NCBI RefSeq assembly: GCF_003597395.2
Contig: NC_133771.1
Location: forward strand, 134,143,439 to 134,207,438
Length of the DNA: 64,000 nucleotides
From: Chelonoidis abingdonii
Lineage: Eukaryota; Chordata; Testudines; Testudinidae
Direction: 5' to 3'
Shown here: in pieces, positions 27,101-37,945 of the stretch
How positions within the stretch are numbered: position 1 is the first letter of the stretch
Layout of the letters: the number at the start of each line of letters is the position of its first letter
Notes under the pieces: model-generated
What the model was told of the DNA's origin: nothing
The model's input: only the letters and a program-made list of their open reading frames with translations
Databases searched by the model: none
Made by a program: the position numbers and the translations under genes

Positions 27101-30100
27101 TGCAACAACTCTCTTTTTAAAAAATTCTAAAATGAACCACTCCTCCATTTTCAAAACATTTTAGGGGGGTTAACTGTGTGGTTCTCATTGAATTTAATGG
27201 AAGCTGTATGCCTAAAGCCTCATGTTTTGCTTTAAAAAAAAGATTAGGAAAAATCAGCAGCCCAAAATTTTATGCAGCTATTATTCTGTTTATAGATTCT
27301 GTCATATGTCAAATAAACCAGTGACAAATCAGAAGATACAGAATACAGGGAAGCAATGAAAGTGATTTTATAAAACAGTCAACTTCCTGTATCAGATGAG
27401 AGTGCAGTGTTACACAGATTTGTGATATCAAAAAGAACAGAACTGTGATAGACATTAATCAATCAGTACGTCAATCCAATCTAATGTTTATTATAAGTGA
27501 AAGAAGAAAATATTAAGATTTTCATTCTGATATGAATATACTCAAGTACTTTAATTCACATGACCTCGAACCTGCAAGCTGATCAACATAGGCAGACCTT
27601 TAGAGCTGCACAAAGCCCCATCTAAGACAATAGGTCTTCATGCCGACACACAGGTTCTCTTGATCAGCTTGGAAAAGCAGGGCCTACATCAATAAAATAT
27701 CTCCTTCAGCAAATGAAGCCATTAGAACTGGTAAAAATAACGTGAAGATCTAGCAGTCTGTTGAAGACCTTAGACTCAAAATATTACACATTTTTAACTT
27801 TACATTACATAACATTTTAAAGGTAAAATAAATAACCTTATTGCAATCAAAACCAATTTAAGTGTCTAGTCAAAAATTACTTGATTCTATCATTTTAAGG
27901 CAGGAATCAAACATTCTAGCCTAATCCAACTGCATCAGAAAGCTGAAAATTCATTTTGTTTTCTTACCTAAAGTACACTGAGTCTCTGTGATGACATTTA
28001 GTTCTCTGAGGTAGAGTTTTTCCTTATGAGACAGATCTCGTCTCTCTAAATCTCCAAGAGAGCACAAAACAGTAGTAAAACCGTGTAGTGTTATACATTT
28101 CCAAATCCATCACAAAAGAAGTTCAAACTAGGCCAAAAACTAGTTTACAACTTCTTTTCCACATGCTGAAAAAGGAAGTCTGAACAATAAAATGTCTATT
28201 TTAGTTAATATTTAGTTTAGCAGTAGTACAATCCAGGGATGATAATAGAAAGTCTGACAAAATTACATTAATAAAATGTAATCTAAGGGGATATTCATTT
28301 AACAGACACAAAATTATTCCAAACAAAAGTACTACACTACTATAGAAAAAGATGTTAATGTTTCTTTTATAAATAGTTTAAAAATTAGATTTCCCTCCAA
28401 GAAATTGCAGTAAAATGACACTGACAAATAGTAAAGGCAGAAAGTAAGTTTTTGAAAAGTGTTTTACAAAGTCTAATGTAAGGATTATAGTAGTTAATGA
28501 TGGAGAAGACAGACTGTCATCAATTCTCACATAAGTGAAGCACAGATCCCCCTGAGTATTCTGATATTTTCCCTCCACCTGGAAATAATGTATTGCACTA
28601 TTGTACAAGAACTAAAAACTGAAACTGACCAACCTAGTTCACTATCCAAGTTGAGCAAAATTCAGAAAGTTCCCAATAATATCAAACACTCAAAAATAAA
28701 TTAAGGCCAAGATTAACAGAAGTCACTTAAGCACCCCATCCTCTGAAAAGCAGGCTCCTTTACATAATTTCAACATAGGCACCCAAAAATCACCAGCCAC
28801 TTTTGAAATCTCAGCCCAGATTTTCAGTTAATTATTGGTAATAGAGATAGAAAAATGGGTAAACTTGATTTTTATCTTGACTATGTCCTCTTAACTGAAA
28901 GAGCTATGTTATATTCCAAAAGAGGAGAGTTGCCAGTTTGTACACATTTGAATCTACAGATTTTTTTACACACGCTTTTCAACCTGGATACCTGGATATT
29001 TTCGTTTAAATGAGGTCACACCCAAGTATTCACTGACTTGCTCCTGAAGCATATAGTATTCTCCCGTTTCATCAGGTGGCCATTTGTATTCTATCAAATT
29101 TTCAGCAGGAAAGTAGCTAAAGCTAAACACAAAAACAACGGGCTTGAAATAATAGTAGTACATTTAGCTAAAAAAAATATACATTGCAGAAAAAGTGTTA
29201 GAATACTCAAAGTAATAGTTAACAATGCCATGCTTCTAGAACTTGATCTAATTCCCATTTAAGTCAACACAACACTCCTGTAGAAAGTTGGTTCAGCCCC
29301 TTAGAATATATCCTCCTATCCCATCTCAAAATTACACACATTCAGTGTGTTTCATTTTACTAGTGTTTCACAAAACTAGTAATTATCAATGAATCACTGG
29401 ACATGAAATCAAGGACTGTGTAATCCTTGACAAGGTAAGAATAAGAAAACAGGCATTCCTACTGAAAGATATTTAAAAAGCCATAAAATTATAAAATGCA
29501 AAAAAAAAAAAATCAAATGTACAAGTAAAGTCAGTCCTCAGGATAACCGAAGCGCACTTTGGCATAATTTGCATTAAATAAACACACCATTACACTATAT
29601 TAAAAGCAATGTTGAAGCAAGGAAGTTGCTCACATGCTATTTTAATTCACTGTTTCTCAGCACTGCAGAGGTCAGAGAAATGCATGAGCAACATATAAGC
29701 AGAGGAAGAAGAGCTAATGTTAAAACTTCTGGAAAAACACAACAAAATAGTGTTTAAAAAATATAAAACCTCAGTAAAGTCATATTACCCAAGATCTTGA
29801 CTAGAAGTTTCACAACTTCGAGAACTGTCCCCCGAGCCCATACGTCGTCTTTTTGATGGCTGGCTGCTATCATTTGAATTTTCTTCTGTGTCATCCTGAA
29901 ATAAACATGGAGAACAAGCATTAAAAATAAAGCCAAGAAGTCCTGCATGTACTTAATGTATTAGGATATCACAATGTAAAGACTCACAAAGATGTAATAC
30001 ACTATTCTGGGATTGTGAAAAGTGGCTGTGACTAGAACAAACTTGCTCCCTTGAAATACTGTGCTATTTCAAAAGGGTTCTATGCACCAAATCACGGGTT

Positions 30101-33100
30101 GGCTTGCACAGTTCCTTACCCCCTTGTGCTGGCTACTCATCAGGCTTACCAGCACGGAAGGGGAACCAGGTTCTGCAGAGGCACTATGCTTCCCCGATTG
30201 TCACACAGGTGGGCAGGAAGAGGTGGGAAGTGGGCAGATCTTTGCCTCTGCCCAGCAGCACCCACATGCCTACAGGTGTAACTGTGTCTGCACATCATCT
30301 GCTAAAGATCTGGGACAATTTACTAAATCCCCTGATCAGTGAAGAAACTTGGAGCATGACTATCAATTTCATGAAAAAACTCATACAGATACAGACAGAC
30401 ATCATCTTCCTTTCCAAATGCAAACAGATAGACATCATACCAAAAGGACTAAAGGTAAAAAATCCACTACAATCTACATATTACATAGACTATGCTGACA
30501 GATTGTGCCACACACTCTCAAAAAAACTGCAAAACCACCTGATCAACATCCTATACAGCAAATAGGGGAAGATTAAGACTGAACTCTCAACCAGATACTC
30601 ATATGAAAAACCAACCTTCTACACAACCTTAACAGAGACTGGGAACGGTTGGGTCATTACACTAATTGAATCTATTTCCCTATGTTAAGTTCTCCTCACA
30701 CCTTCTATGGGTCATCTTAATTATCATTTCAAGAGTTTTTTTTTTTCTCCTGCTGATGATAGCTCATCTCAATTTATTAGACTCTTCCTGCTGGTATGCA
30801 TACTTCCACCTTTTCATGTTCTCTGAATGTATAAATATCTCCTGTCTGTGTTCCATTCTATGCATCCAAAGAAGTGAGCTGTAGCTCACGAAAGCTCATG
30901 ATGAAATAAATCTGTTAGTCTCTAAGGTGCCACAAGTACTCCTGTTCTTTCTGCAGATACAGACTAACATGGCTGCTACTCTGAAACCTTACTCTATCAG
31001 TAGTGCCTTTCCCCAGTCAGATTTAAAGAGACCTATGGCAAGAGAAAGGATGATATTTAGAATGTGTGTTGTGATGAGATTTGCTCATACTTGAGGGTCA
31101 TGCCCTAGAACGGAGGAGGAGAGGGGAAGACGAAAAAAATATACAATTTTAAGGTGTTACCAAAGTGAAGGACCAATGAAACCAATGGTCTTATTGTTGG
31201 GATATCCACTGACTAAGTCAACTATATCTACAAAATGAATATTATTATAATATTAATTGATTGAAATCCCATATAGTTTGTTATTCAGCCTGTAAACAGA
31301 TGTAGGAACCATTGAATATCAGCCATATACCATCTTAGTAGCTGCAACTCTGTGTCACATTACAAATCACTGGAAGAAAACAAAAGCCTTCATCTTGTTT
31401 AATAACATTTGTGAAATATTGCTGATGGAAGAACTAACCTGTCAAAAACAGTCAAGCCCACAGTTACACTTAGTATTTATTAATTAATGACTGGTACAAT
31501 TATTAGGCCTTGTTTAGTGAATGTCTTTCCACTTATATTGATATGTTAATCTCAAATATAACACTTTAAACATGGATTTTAAGAGAGAACAGAAATCTAT
31601 AAACTAATTTTCCCTACTTTAGCTACATAACACTTGTAAGATCAATACAATCAAAAGATTAGAAAAAACATGTCTGTCTTCCTTTCTGTTTTCGTTTTAC
31701 TTTGTTTATTTGACAACTCTTTATGGCTAGTCTTTTTTCCCTTTTGCTTGTGTGGGTCTTCACATAGCAAAAAAGAGAGAAAACGTTTAAATTAGGAAAA
31801 AAATTAGTAAGAAGTTTGAAGCAGGTGTAACGATTAATTTTAATTTTTTTTTAATTGACTGTCTCAAGCTGATGGAGTTCTTTTAAAAGAGGTGGTTTTC
31901 ATGAAAAGAAACACAGGGAAGCAGAAAAAGAAATTTGTGAGAGCACCAGATCTTATGATTTTATTACAAAAACTACTTCTATGGAAAAATAATATTCATT
32001 GATCAAAATCCTGTTTTGTTTGTTATTCAGCCTGTAAATGTCAGTAGGAACCACCGAGTACCAGCCATGTAGCTTCAGCACTAAAATAAATTTCAGTGAA
32101 GGAGAGCACAGAGGTAATGAGTCACCTAATATTAAATACTAAGAGCACAGACATAATACACTGACAATTTCTGTAACCGTGCTGAACATTGTTTTATCCC
32201 ATCTCCTCCACAACCACACCATTTTCAACAATAGTTGAGAGTGTGGCAGGGGACCCCGAACACTGACAACTGATGTCTAGCCACAAAAAGAACAGGAGTA
32301 CTCGTGGTACCTTAGAGACTAACAAATTTATTTGAGCATAAGCTTTCATTTTCAGATCCATGCTTTCTAATGCTGGATTTGGCATTGCCCCAAAAATGGC
32401 TGCTGAGAACCCTGAGAGTAGTAAAGGGGAAAGAGTTATTTACTCACCTCTCCATTTTCATTATTTTTAATCCCAAAATGATTTCAGCAGTTGCTATCTC
32501 AGAAACTTCTAATTAGAGACTAAGGCTTTGTCTACACTAGCACTTTTGTTAGCAAAACTTTTGTCAGTCACGGCTGTGAAAACACACCTGACTGACAGAA
32601 GTTTCACCAAGAAAAGCGCTGGTGTGGACAGCTCATTGGGGGTGGTTTAATTATGTCGGCAGGAGAGCTCTCTCCCTCTGGCAGAGCAGCTACACAGAAG
32701 ACCTTATAGCAGAGCAGCTGCAGCAGTACAGCTGTGCCACTATAAGGTCCGTAGTTTAGACATCACCTAAGAGATAAAAGGATGTAGTGTGATGCATAGG
32801 ACATGGCTCCGGGCTGATTGTGTTTCAGCCAAATGTAAGGTCATACTGATCGGACAGGGGACTCTATCACGGGAAGCAGCAATTCTGAAAAAAAGACTTG
32901 AGGTTCATGGTGGGTAATAGCTGAACATAAGCTGACTGTGCCATGGTGTAGCTAAAAGAACTAAATTGGAGAGGAGTCAAAGAAAGGCCATGAGAATGAT
33001 TAAAAGATTGGAAAACATGCCTCCATCGTGAGACTCAAGAGGCTCAATCTATTTAGTTTATCAAAAAGATTAAGAGGTTATTTGTTGACTGTCTATAAGT

Positions 33101-34848
33101 ACCTACATGAGGAAAAGAAAATTGATGAGAGAATTATTCAATCTAGCAGACAAAAGTGTATCAAATTCAGACTAGAAACGAAGTGCAAAATTAAGAGCAG
33201 GAAATCAACCACCACCAGAAACTTTTATATCGAATGTTGCCCCTTTTCAACCTGAGCAGCTAGTCAAAGTTTGGGGCCCTGGAGGTGCTCCAAATGGGAG
33301 CAGAAATTAGTGATGGGTATTTTTTCAAAGCAGTTTTGTTTATTTCTAAAGAATGTACAAAAATCTGTCTCTCTGAATGAGGAAGAAAACAAAAAGGAGG
33401 AAACAGCTTCTTTTGCTCACTGCACCAAGTGCACTTTTTTCATTATGCACCTCAACCCAAAAACCTGTCCCCAGTTTCTTCAGGTCAGCCACCATGCTTT
33501 CAGCGGCTCGTTCAGGGTCTTTGTCTTTTCCAGTTTTTCCCATCTGTTCTGCCTTCTCCCCTCCCCCCCCCCTTCCCCAAAAGCAATACTCAGCAAAAGC
33601 TCTGGGGTGCATGCACACACTCCTTTTCTCTTATTTGGGGGTATATGCTTACAGTTATGTTAACTGAAGGGTGAATTTACACTTATCAATCTCAATGGGG
33701 TTTTAAACTCAACCCAAAACAAATTTTCATCCAGCTCATAACAGAGGATTTTTTCCAGATGAGATGGTCTAGTTCAACAACAGCTATTAGACTTAAAAAC
33801 GGAATTCATTCACTGAAATCCTATGACCTAGGTTACACAGGAGAACAAATGATACCAGATGATCAGAATGGTCTTTTCTGGACTTAAAATATATGACTCT
33901 ACTCTCAGCTCTGCCATGCACATCCTATATGACTATAAATCACTTATCTTCTATGTACCTTTGTTTCCCCATCTATATAAATGAGATAATACTTAGCCTC
34001 CTGTGTACTGATTAAAGGTGCTGTGTATTAAGAATATCAATCCTTTAGACCATTTGCAAACTTGAGTTTTCCAAGATACTTTCAGATAGTATTTGCTAAA
34101 GTCACCCCTTAATCTGAGGAAAGGGGAGAAGCAGGAAACAAATGGTGGAAACACTGGAAAGCCCAGACCCTTTGCAAAGCTATTAGCCTGGCCCACGGGT
34201 GCCGTTTTCGGCCTGCTGCAGGACTGTACACGGCCAGTCCCAGACCTTGGACCTGGGCAACTTTCGGGCCTGGAACCCAACACTGGTTGAGACCCAGGAG
34301 CTCTATCCCTCCATCCGTGCTTGGTCCCTCTGGCGAGAAGGCCAAGGAGCTGTTGTAGCCCGTTCACTCGCAGAGGCCTCCAGGGCTCTATATCCCAGCA
34401 CCTGCTCAGCTCAGCGCCCGGTTCAGGGGGCTCCCTCCAGCGCACAGCCTGAGGCCGGCCCGTGGACTGGGGGCCGGGACAGGCCAGGTCTGGGGGCGTG
34501 GACAGGGACCAGGGCCACGGCGTGGGGCGGGAGGGCGCACAGCTGCAGACTGTTCTCCCTCAGGGGCTAGCTGCCCGCCCCGCCGGCCTCCTGGTCACCT
34601 CCCCGCATAACACCGGGGGGGGGGGCAGGGCTGACTCCCCCCAACACACACACGCTGCGGGTCTCCCTCTCTCCCAGGTCGCCCCCCTCTGCCCCCCGGT
34701 CGCCGCCACCCCCGGTTCTCCCTGAGAAAGTCCCGCTGAGCCACGGCGAGGGGAGGGTTCCCAGCCCGGCCTCTCTCACCTTCAGGGACTGGGCACCGGG
34801 CGTGGCCGGGTCGCTGTCACACACCCGCGGGGACAGAACCGCCGCCAT
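12077..34848 (-). CDS. PHF10: PHF10 (BAF45a), 12 coding exons
   Basis: PHF10 is a subunit of the PBAF (SWI/SNF) chromatin-remodelling complex in the nucleus. It has an N-terminal SAY domain and two tandem C-terminal PHD fingers that read histone H3 tails. Exons were placed by matching the minus strand to the vertebrate protein and finding AG/GT borders that keep phase. Exons 1-9 give an uninterrupted 365-codon frame: an acidic and basic N-terminus with KRRR near residues 39-42, the SAY region from about residue 60 ([20 protein letters not shown]) to about 180, then a Ser/Asp-rich linker. Exons 10-12 encode the PHD fingers. They are recognisable and correctly spliced but contain several small indels each, so the annotated frame breaks after residue 365. 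I think these are sequence errors, not gene decay. Known PHF10 isoforms lacking PHDs make real loss less absurd than usual. Confidence 0.93.
13513..13696 (-). CDS. PHF10: PHF10 coding exon 11, PHD fingers, indel-damaged
   Basis: 184 bases between acceptor ATCTAG and donor GTAATG, about 5 shorter than expected. Recognisable blocks in shifting frames are [22 protein letters not shown] and an IPSG-like end. These carry zinc-binding Cys/His residues of PHD1 and PHD2. Substitutions are few while 1-2 base indels are frequent, which looks like uncorrected long-read sequence more than neutral decay. Confidence 0.8.
13991..14094 (-). CDS. PHF10: PHF10 coding exon 10, first PHD part, indel-damaged
   Basis: The acceptor TTCCAG and donor GTAAGT flank a segment that still reads NAICGICLK and LIHCS in different frames. 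At 104 bases it is about 5 shorter than the homologous exon as I recall it. At least four single-base losses or gains are visible; for example one A is missing right after the acceptor, and one base is missing in the Ser-Gln-Cys segment. No single frame crosses the exon. Confidence 0.8.
14100..19102. other. PHF10: PHF10 intron 9
   Basis: A 5-kb AT-rich intron with little recognisable transposon content. It holds an A-run at about 15144-15161, an A-run followed by a G-rich run at about 16184-16214, and a fold-back repeat at 18146-18222. Frames such as 14543-14776, 16431-16622 and 17979-18314 show no family resemblance. Confidence 0.5.
18146..18222. repeat. fold-back repeat, TGAAGTCAATGG type
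   Basis: GGGCCTGCTCCTGCTCCC near the left end and GGGAGCAGGATTGGACC at the right end form imperfect inverted arms around TGAAGTCAATGG. It is a short MITE-like hairpin. Confidence 0.55.
19103..19258 (-). CDS. PHF10: PHF10 coding exon 9
   Basis: 156 bases, phase 0, encoding [20 protein letters not shown], then [20 protein letters not shown] and [12 protein letters not shown]. This Ser/Lys-rich linker is the phosphorylated region in the mammalian protein. Acceptor TTATAG, donor GTAGAA. It is the last exon with an intact frame. Confidence 0.93.
19687..19713. repeat. poly-T run
   Basis: A run of about 26 T in the intron between PHF10 exons 9 and 8. Confidence 0.9.
19861..20014 (-). CDS. PHF10: PHF10 coding exon 8
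   Basis: 154 bases encoding [40 protein letters not shown] and [11 protein letters not shown], an acidic linker before the PHD fingers. Acceptor TTTTAG, donor GTGAGA. Confidence 0.94.
20351..20416. repeat. fold-back repeat, TGATCCAAAGCC type
   Basis: CCTGATCCAAAGCCCACTGA at the left and GAGCTTTGGATCAAGC at the right pair as an inverted repeat around a CAATGAAGTCC core. It is the clearest hairpin of its family in the window. Confidence 0.65.
20799..21656. mobile_element. hAT transposon remnant with nested PLE
   Basis: The ends are TAGGGCTGTCAATTAAT and, at the right, CTGACAGCCCTA. The flanks share TTTTAAC (7-8 bp, the target-duplication length of hAT). The internal sequence matches the 23906-25520 element (shared CCTGTTCTCACTT and AGTAGGACTGAGTG blocks), but no transposase frame survives. 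A PLE hairpin (21009-21172) is inserted in it. It lies in the intron between PHF10 exons 8 and 7. Confidence 0.75.
21009..21172. mobile_element. fold-back Penelope-like 3'-end insertion
   Basis: A 164-bp insertion within the hAT element, flanked by TCACTTCCAG (20999-21008) and TCACTTTCAG (21173-21182), a 10-bp target duplication with one mismatch. It consists of two inverted copies of the PLE tail (about 100 and 65 bp) meeting at GTGGCCCAC. Both arms carry the reverse or forward form of CTAAGGTGCCACAAGTACT. Confidence 0.75.
22418..22612 (+). repeat. MIR-like ancient SINE fragment
   Basis: A degenerate match to the MIR core: ATCTGAGGATCTCAAATCAC, then a TTTTACGAATGGTGAAACCG segment, then GACTTGCGTATGGTCACAC. 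The order of motifs fits the amniote core-SINE pattern. It is divergent and old. Confidence 0.55.
23096..23305. mobile_element. hAT-type MITE with 8-bp target duplication
   Basis: Inverted ends CAGTGGTGGGCAACCTGCAG and GGCTGCCCATCACTG bound a 210-bp palindrome-like element. The flanks CGCTAGAA (23088-23095) and CTCTAGAA (23306-23313) are an 8-bp target duplication with one mismatch, as expected for hAT. Its arms hold the inverted motif CAGTTTGTTTACATTGAC. No coding capacity. Confidence 0.8.
23559..23668 (-). CDS. PHF10: PHF10 coding exon 7
   Basis: 110 bases encoding [20 protein letters not shown] and [17 protein letters not shown]. The acceptor is TACAG. The GTACTT donor is less usual but keeps the Arg codon shared with exon 8. 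A hAT element (23906-25520) sits in the intron just upstream. Confidence 0.94.
23906..25520 (+). mobile_element. fold-back hAT transposon
   Basis: Ends TAGGGCTGTTAATC and GACTGCCCTA, with an 8-bp duplication TATTTAAC (23898-23905) and TATTTAAG (25521-25528). The left arm (about 23906-24535) is an inverted copy of the right arm (about 24950-25520), so both ends derive from the same end of a parental element. The loop holds a transposase fragment in the forward direction. It lies in the intron between PHF10 exons 7 and 6. Confidence 0.75.
24554..24997 (+). pseudogene. hAT transposase fragment
   Basis: A 147-codon frame with [15 protein letters not shown] (residues about 55-69), a block typical of the region before the hAT dimerisation domain in ZBED-like transposases. 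A Lys-rich and acidic linker ([14 protein letters not shown]) follows. The N-terminal BED finger and most of the catalytic domain are absent. The coding sequence resumes out of frame downstream (a WW/CEC-like block in the right arm). Inactive. Confidence 0.65.
26564..26713 (-). CDS. PHF10: PHF10 coding exon 6
   Basis: 150 bases, phase 0 at both ends, encoding [20 protein letters not shown], then an Ala/Lys-rich helix ([13 protein letters not shown]) and [17 protein letters not shown]. Acceptor TTTCAG, donor GTAAGT. Confidence 0.95.
26818..26951 (-). CDS. PHF10: PHF10 coding exon 5
   Basis: 134 bases encoding [20 protein letters not shown] and [20 protein letters not shown], then KEYS. Acceptor ATCTAG, donor GTAAGT. 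This is the distal part of the SAY domain and the start of a helical region. Confidence 0.95.
27968..28051 (-). CDS. PHF10: PHF10 coding exon 4
   Basis: 84 bases encoding [20 protein letters not shown] and ITETQCTLG within the SAY domain. Acceptor TTGGAG at 28057-28052 and donor GTAAGA. Phase is kept (one base in at each end). Confidence 0.94.
28992..29122 (-). CDS. PHF10: PHF10 coding exon 3
   Basis: 131 bases encoding [40 protein letters not shown] and KYP, the first half of the SAY domain and nearly identical to mammals. Donor GTATCC is used after CCAG. A second GT four residues further on is excluded because exon 4 must supply the rest of the Asp codon. Confidence 0.95.
29789..29895 (-). 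CDS. PHF10: PHF10 coding exon 2
   Basis: 107 bases encoding [20 protein letters not shown] and [17 protein letters not shown], a disordered Ser-rich segment with a basic KRRR patch that may act in nuclear localisation. Acceptor TTTCAG and donor GTAATA are intact. The exon ends two bases into the Gly codon completed by exon 3. Confidence 0.95.
30010..30340. other. unassigned moderately GC-rich segment in PHF10 intron 1
   Basis: Overlapping frames in three phases (30051-30281, 30061-30342, 30104-30565) run through it, but only the last continues into recognisable PLE protein. It may be an unrelated repeat abutting the PLE. I recognise no family. Confidence 0.3.
30340..30995 (+). mobile_element. 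Penelope-like element, degraded forward copy
   Basis: A PLE fragment. First comes a protein-like stretch ([11 protein letters not shown] ... [19 protein letters not shown], within the frame ending at 30565) typical of chelonian PLE copies. The 3' tail follows, with GGTTGGGTCATTACACTAAT and CTAAGGTGCCACAAGTACTC, ending at TGCTACTCTGAAACC. Frames are broken. Confidence 0.65.
32284..32357 (-). mobile_element. PLE 3'-tail fragment, reverse strand
   Basis: AGAACAGGAGTACTCGTGG, then GAGCATAAGCTTTC, is the reverse complement of the PLE tail. It is a solitary 74-bp fragment in PHF10 intron 1. Confidence 0.65.
32523..32767. mobile_element. non-autonomous DNA transposon (MITE)
   Basis: Begins AAGGCTTTGTCTACACTAGC and ends with an imperfect inverse near TAGTTTAGACATCACCT. 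Inside are the inverted motifs GTGGACAGC, TTATGTCGGCAGGAGAGC and CTTATAGCAGAGC / CACTATAAGGTC. This is a common turtle-type MITE. No coding sequence. Confidence 0.6.
32790..33895 (+). mobile_element. CR1-like LINE, 3' part, forward
   Basis: A decayed reverse-transcriptase thumb region ([16 protein letters not shown] reading; the frame at 33028-33255 gives [19 protein letters not shown]). Much further on is a CR1-type 3' end at about 33800-33895 (GAAATCCTATGACCTAGG, GATCAGAATGGTCTTTTCTG). The segment between (33270-33790) is not recognisable and may be another insertion. Confidence 0.55.
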
Positions 34849-35050
34849 AGCTGCCGCCCGCTCCCTCCGCTAGGCGGGGCGAGAAGCCGCAGCGTCCCAG
34901 GCGTCACGCCCTCCTCGTCCTACCCCGTAGCGCCACCTGCCGGCCGCTGCCGAAGCGCGCCCGTGGCCCGCAGCCCCACTGCCAGGGCCTCCCGGGGGCC
35001 TGTTCCTGAGTCTCCTTCTCACCGCGTCTCCGCCCGCGCCGTTCTCCAGC
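34400..35050. promoter_or_regulatory. PHF10: CpG island at the PHF10 promoter
   Basis: A CpG-dense block covering PHF10 exon 1 and extending into intron 1. The transcription start is probably between 34849 and about 34950 on the minus strand. Rightward frames in this block (34199-34570, 34462-34725, 34963-35199) are low-complexity and unsupported. Confidence 0.75.
34780..34848 (-). CDS. PHF10: PHF10 coding exon 1
   Basis: 23 codons starting [20 protein letters not shown], very close to the mammalian N-terminus though a few residues shorter. Donor GTGAGAG at 34779-34773. The start codon lies in a CpG island with GC-rich leader sequence (GCTATGG context). Phase 0 at the donor. Confidence 0.92.
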
Positions 35051-37940
35051 CTGCTTTCCCCTCGCCTCACTTCTTGTTAGCCCCTCGAACCGCCCTGGCC
35101 TCGGCAGAGCCCCAGTGGCCCCTGGTGGTTTTTCCAGTCTCAGGCAAGAGACAAGCCAACTCTCGTGAATGTATCGCCAGAGACTCGCTTTCCAAGTAAA
35201 ATTAAGCCTCCTTCGGGCTCTCCTGATAGAACTCGCAAATGTCCGGATATTTTTGTTTGTTTGCTTCAGGCCCCAGTTCTCCGCCGCCTAACATGCGAGA
35301 GTTCTATTGCCAGATCAGGCGTGAGGCTTAATTGTAGTGTACGTAGAAATTGCTGTCAGTTCCAGGCAGCCGGGCTCCACAGGGCTGTCAGTCCTGGCAA
35401 GGCACAGCTCCTGCTTTCAGCCCGGACCACTGGGGGCTCTCATTCTCAGCCGTAGGAGGAGCGGCTCCTGCTGTCAGCCCAAGTAGGAGAGGGGACCCCA
35501 CTTAGGGCTGCCCTAGCTCAAATGATGCCCCAGGCAAGGAGCGTCTTTGGCCCCTTCCCCGCGGTGCCCCCCTCCCCCCTTTGTTAAATATTTGAACACC
35601 TTAATTTTATTGCATTTGTAGCCCATTTCATGGCTTTGATGCATGATTTATCCCTGTCATCTAAGGCGATAAATCTGCATGCTAGGCTCTGTAAAGCTGT
35701 ATTTATCCATGGCACACATAAACAAATAAAAAAATTCATTTCCTCAAAGCTTATAGAAACTTTAAAAATAACTGAAATGTACTACCATGAAGAAATTGAC
35801 TTGTGCACCAACACTGGGAGGCTCAGTATTACAGTAGGTGACAGCCTTAGAATATTAAAGTGTCAGCCAGTGACATTTTATATATTTACATACTGCACAA
35901 TTTCTTCCCCATAAAAAACAACACTTCTATGAAAAAAAAATCTTTGAAACTAATTTGTTCTACAGTGTTTTGCATAGAGAAACTATTGAACACATAGTCT
36001 CACCATACACTGTACACAGTTTGGATTCTAGCTTCACATCAATTCCAGTCATTAAAGGGTGGATTACCTCCTCCATGTTAACGTAGGACTTATATTACCA
36101 TTCAAGCTGTTCAAATGAAGAACAAAATATGGATAAACCCTTATAGATAGCATTGAAAGATTTTTACTCGGTAAATGTTGATTTCACCGTACATACACAA
36201 ACTGATAAAAATAATTCCATCAATAATGGAAATTTAAAAAGGCAAAGTAATAAAAATGGTGCTTAAGAACTTAAGTTTGATTCAAGGATATTTACTTTAT
36301 ATATTTTGACGTTATGTTGACAATTTCTGTTTTTACAATTATAAAGTTTGAATTTCTCTCAACATTTGTTGTCATTAAATAATTATTTTCTGTCAACCCA
36401 TAATTTCCTGCAACTGTGAAAATGTAAATCAATAAAAATAAAAAATGCTTAAAATCCATAATTTGGTGCAACTGTGAAAATGCAAATAGAAAAAAGCTTA
36501 AAAATAAACATTGATATTATCCATCAAAATTATAAAAAACTGAATTCTGCCAAGCCTACTTATAGAAAAGGCCCTCATTCTGTAAGGTCTTAAGCAGGTG
36601 TGTATACTTCTTTACTCATGGGAGTTGTCCCATTGAGTTCTGTGGGATCACTCACATGTGCAAAGTTATTATATGTGTTAGCATTTGCAGGATATGAACT
36701 TTATATATGATACATTATATATGTATATTTACACATATGAATACTGGATTGGAGCCCAAGTTTATTAAGGTTGAAGAAGCCAGTTGTTACCATGTCTAGG
36801 TGAAATTTCCATTCTGATGCTTTGTCTATGTAAGAGTATTTGCTTTGTAGCAGGGGTGGATGTAGCCTCCTGATTCAATGCATGCACTATACTAAACTGA
36901 AGAGGGGACAGGTACTGACCTCCCACGGTAGTGCACTCTGCCCAACACCACAACCCTAACGGGGAGGGGAAGTCCTGAGTAAGAGGAGGCAGGGGGCTCC
37001 CACAATGCCCAGAGCAGGGAATATGGCCCAGCCTCATGGGACAAGAGCCAGCACTGCAGGATGATTACTACAGGTACAACTGAACCCATGAACCCTGACA
37101 CTAAAGACACCCTTGCTTTGTGGTATAAGGCATTAACTACAACCTTACATTACCAAGCCATCAGGCATTTTAACAGAAAATTAAACATGATCTGTATTAT
37201 TTTGAAAACAAATACTATTTATTTTCTTCTGAATTGTTATGTTTGAACAATATCAATGAAATAATAGCAGATTTGAGTTATTGTTAGGTTAATATAGCAG
37301 GAGTTCTAACATTCTTTATAAATACTTGGCAAATTTTGTCTTAGCCATATATATATATACACACAAATGTATTGCTGTCATTAACTGTCAATTACATATC
37401 CATCTCCTAAGATTTCAGGTTGTCACTGAATGGATTTTACAGCTCTTCTGGCTTTGTTGTCATTAGGAACCAGTTTGATAAAATGAAAAAAAGTCACTGG
37501 ATCCAGTAAATACAATATATCAGCCTCTAGACTAAGGATTATAAAACAGTTGACGGTTTGTAATTTGGGGTCCATCCTGGTATCAGTGAAGTCAGTGACA
37601 ACACTCCCACTGACTTCAACAGGAGCAGAACTGAGACCTTAAATGAAATGTCCCAAACTTCAAAATACAAAAATGAGAGTTTAACAGGCATAAGAAAAAA
37701 CAGATGGTTACAGTGGGGAAAATGTATTTAATCTAAGAAAAGCTTTTAAAAATAAGCCACATTACAGTGGCTTCCCTTATTACTAGATCTCTGAAGAGAT
37801 TATTGCTGTGGAATTTGATGAATATGACAACAACTGAGAGTAAATACAATGTTATTTTTCTGTTTCAGAGTCACCTCAGCTGAAGATTTTTGAACAATTA
37901 TACAGAGTATTGTGATGGCCGTTAAAAGAGGCTGCTTTTA
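35051..37940. other. intergenic stretch between PHF10 and DYNLT2
   Basis: Mostly unique AT-rich sequence. It contains a short fragment of the GCCCTAG-type GC-rich repeat (about 35505-35615) and fold-back repeats near 36590-36665 and 37565-37645. No exon was recognised. The 3' untranslated region of DYNLT2 would extend into its right part. Confidence 0.5.
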
Positions 37941-37945
37941 TAAAA

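Noticed and set aside
32523..32767. A possible noncoding RNA hairpin in PHF10 intron 1.
   Set aside because: It fits a common MITE pattern with inverted ends, so a specific RNA gene is not supported.
34093..35455. Several rightward and leftward frames around PHF10 exon 1.
   Set aside because: Only the first 23 codons of the 34567-34848 minus frame are coding; the rest is intron read-through or CpG-island artefact.
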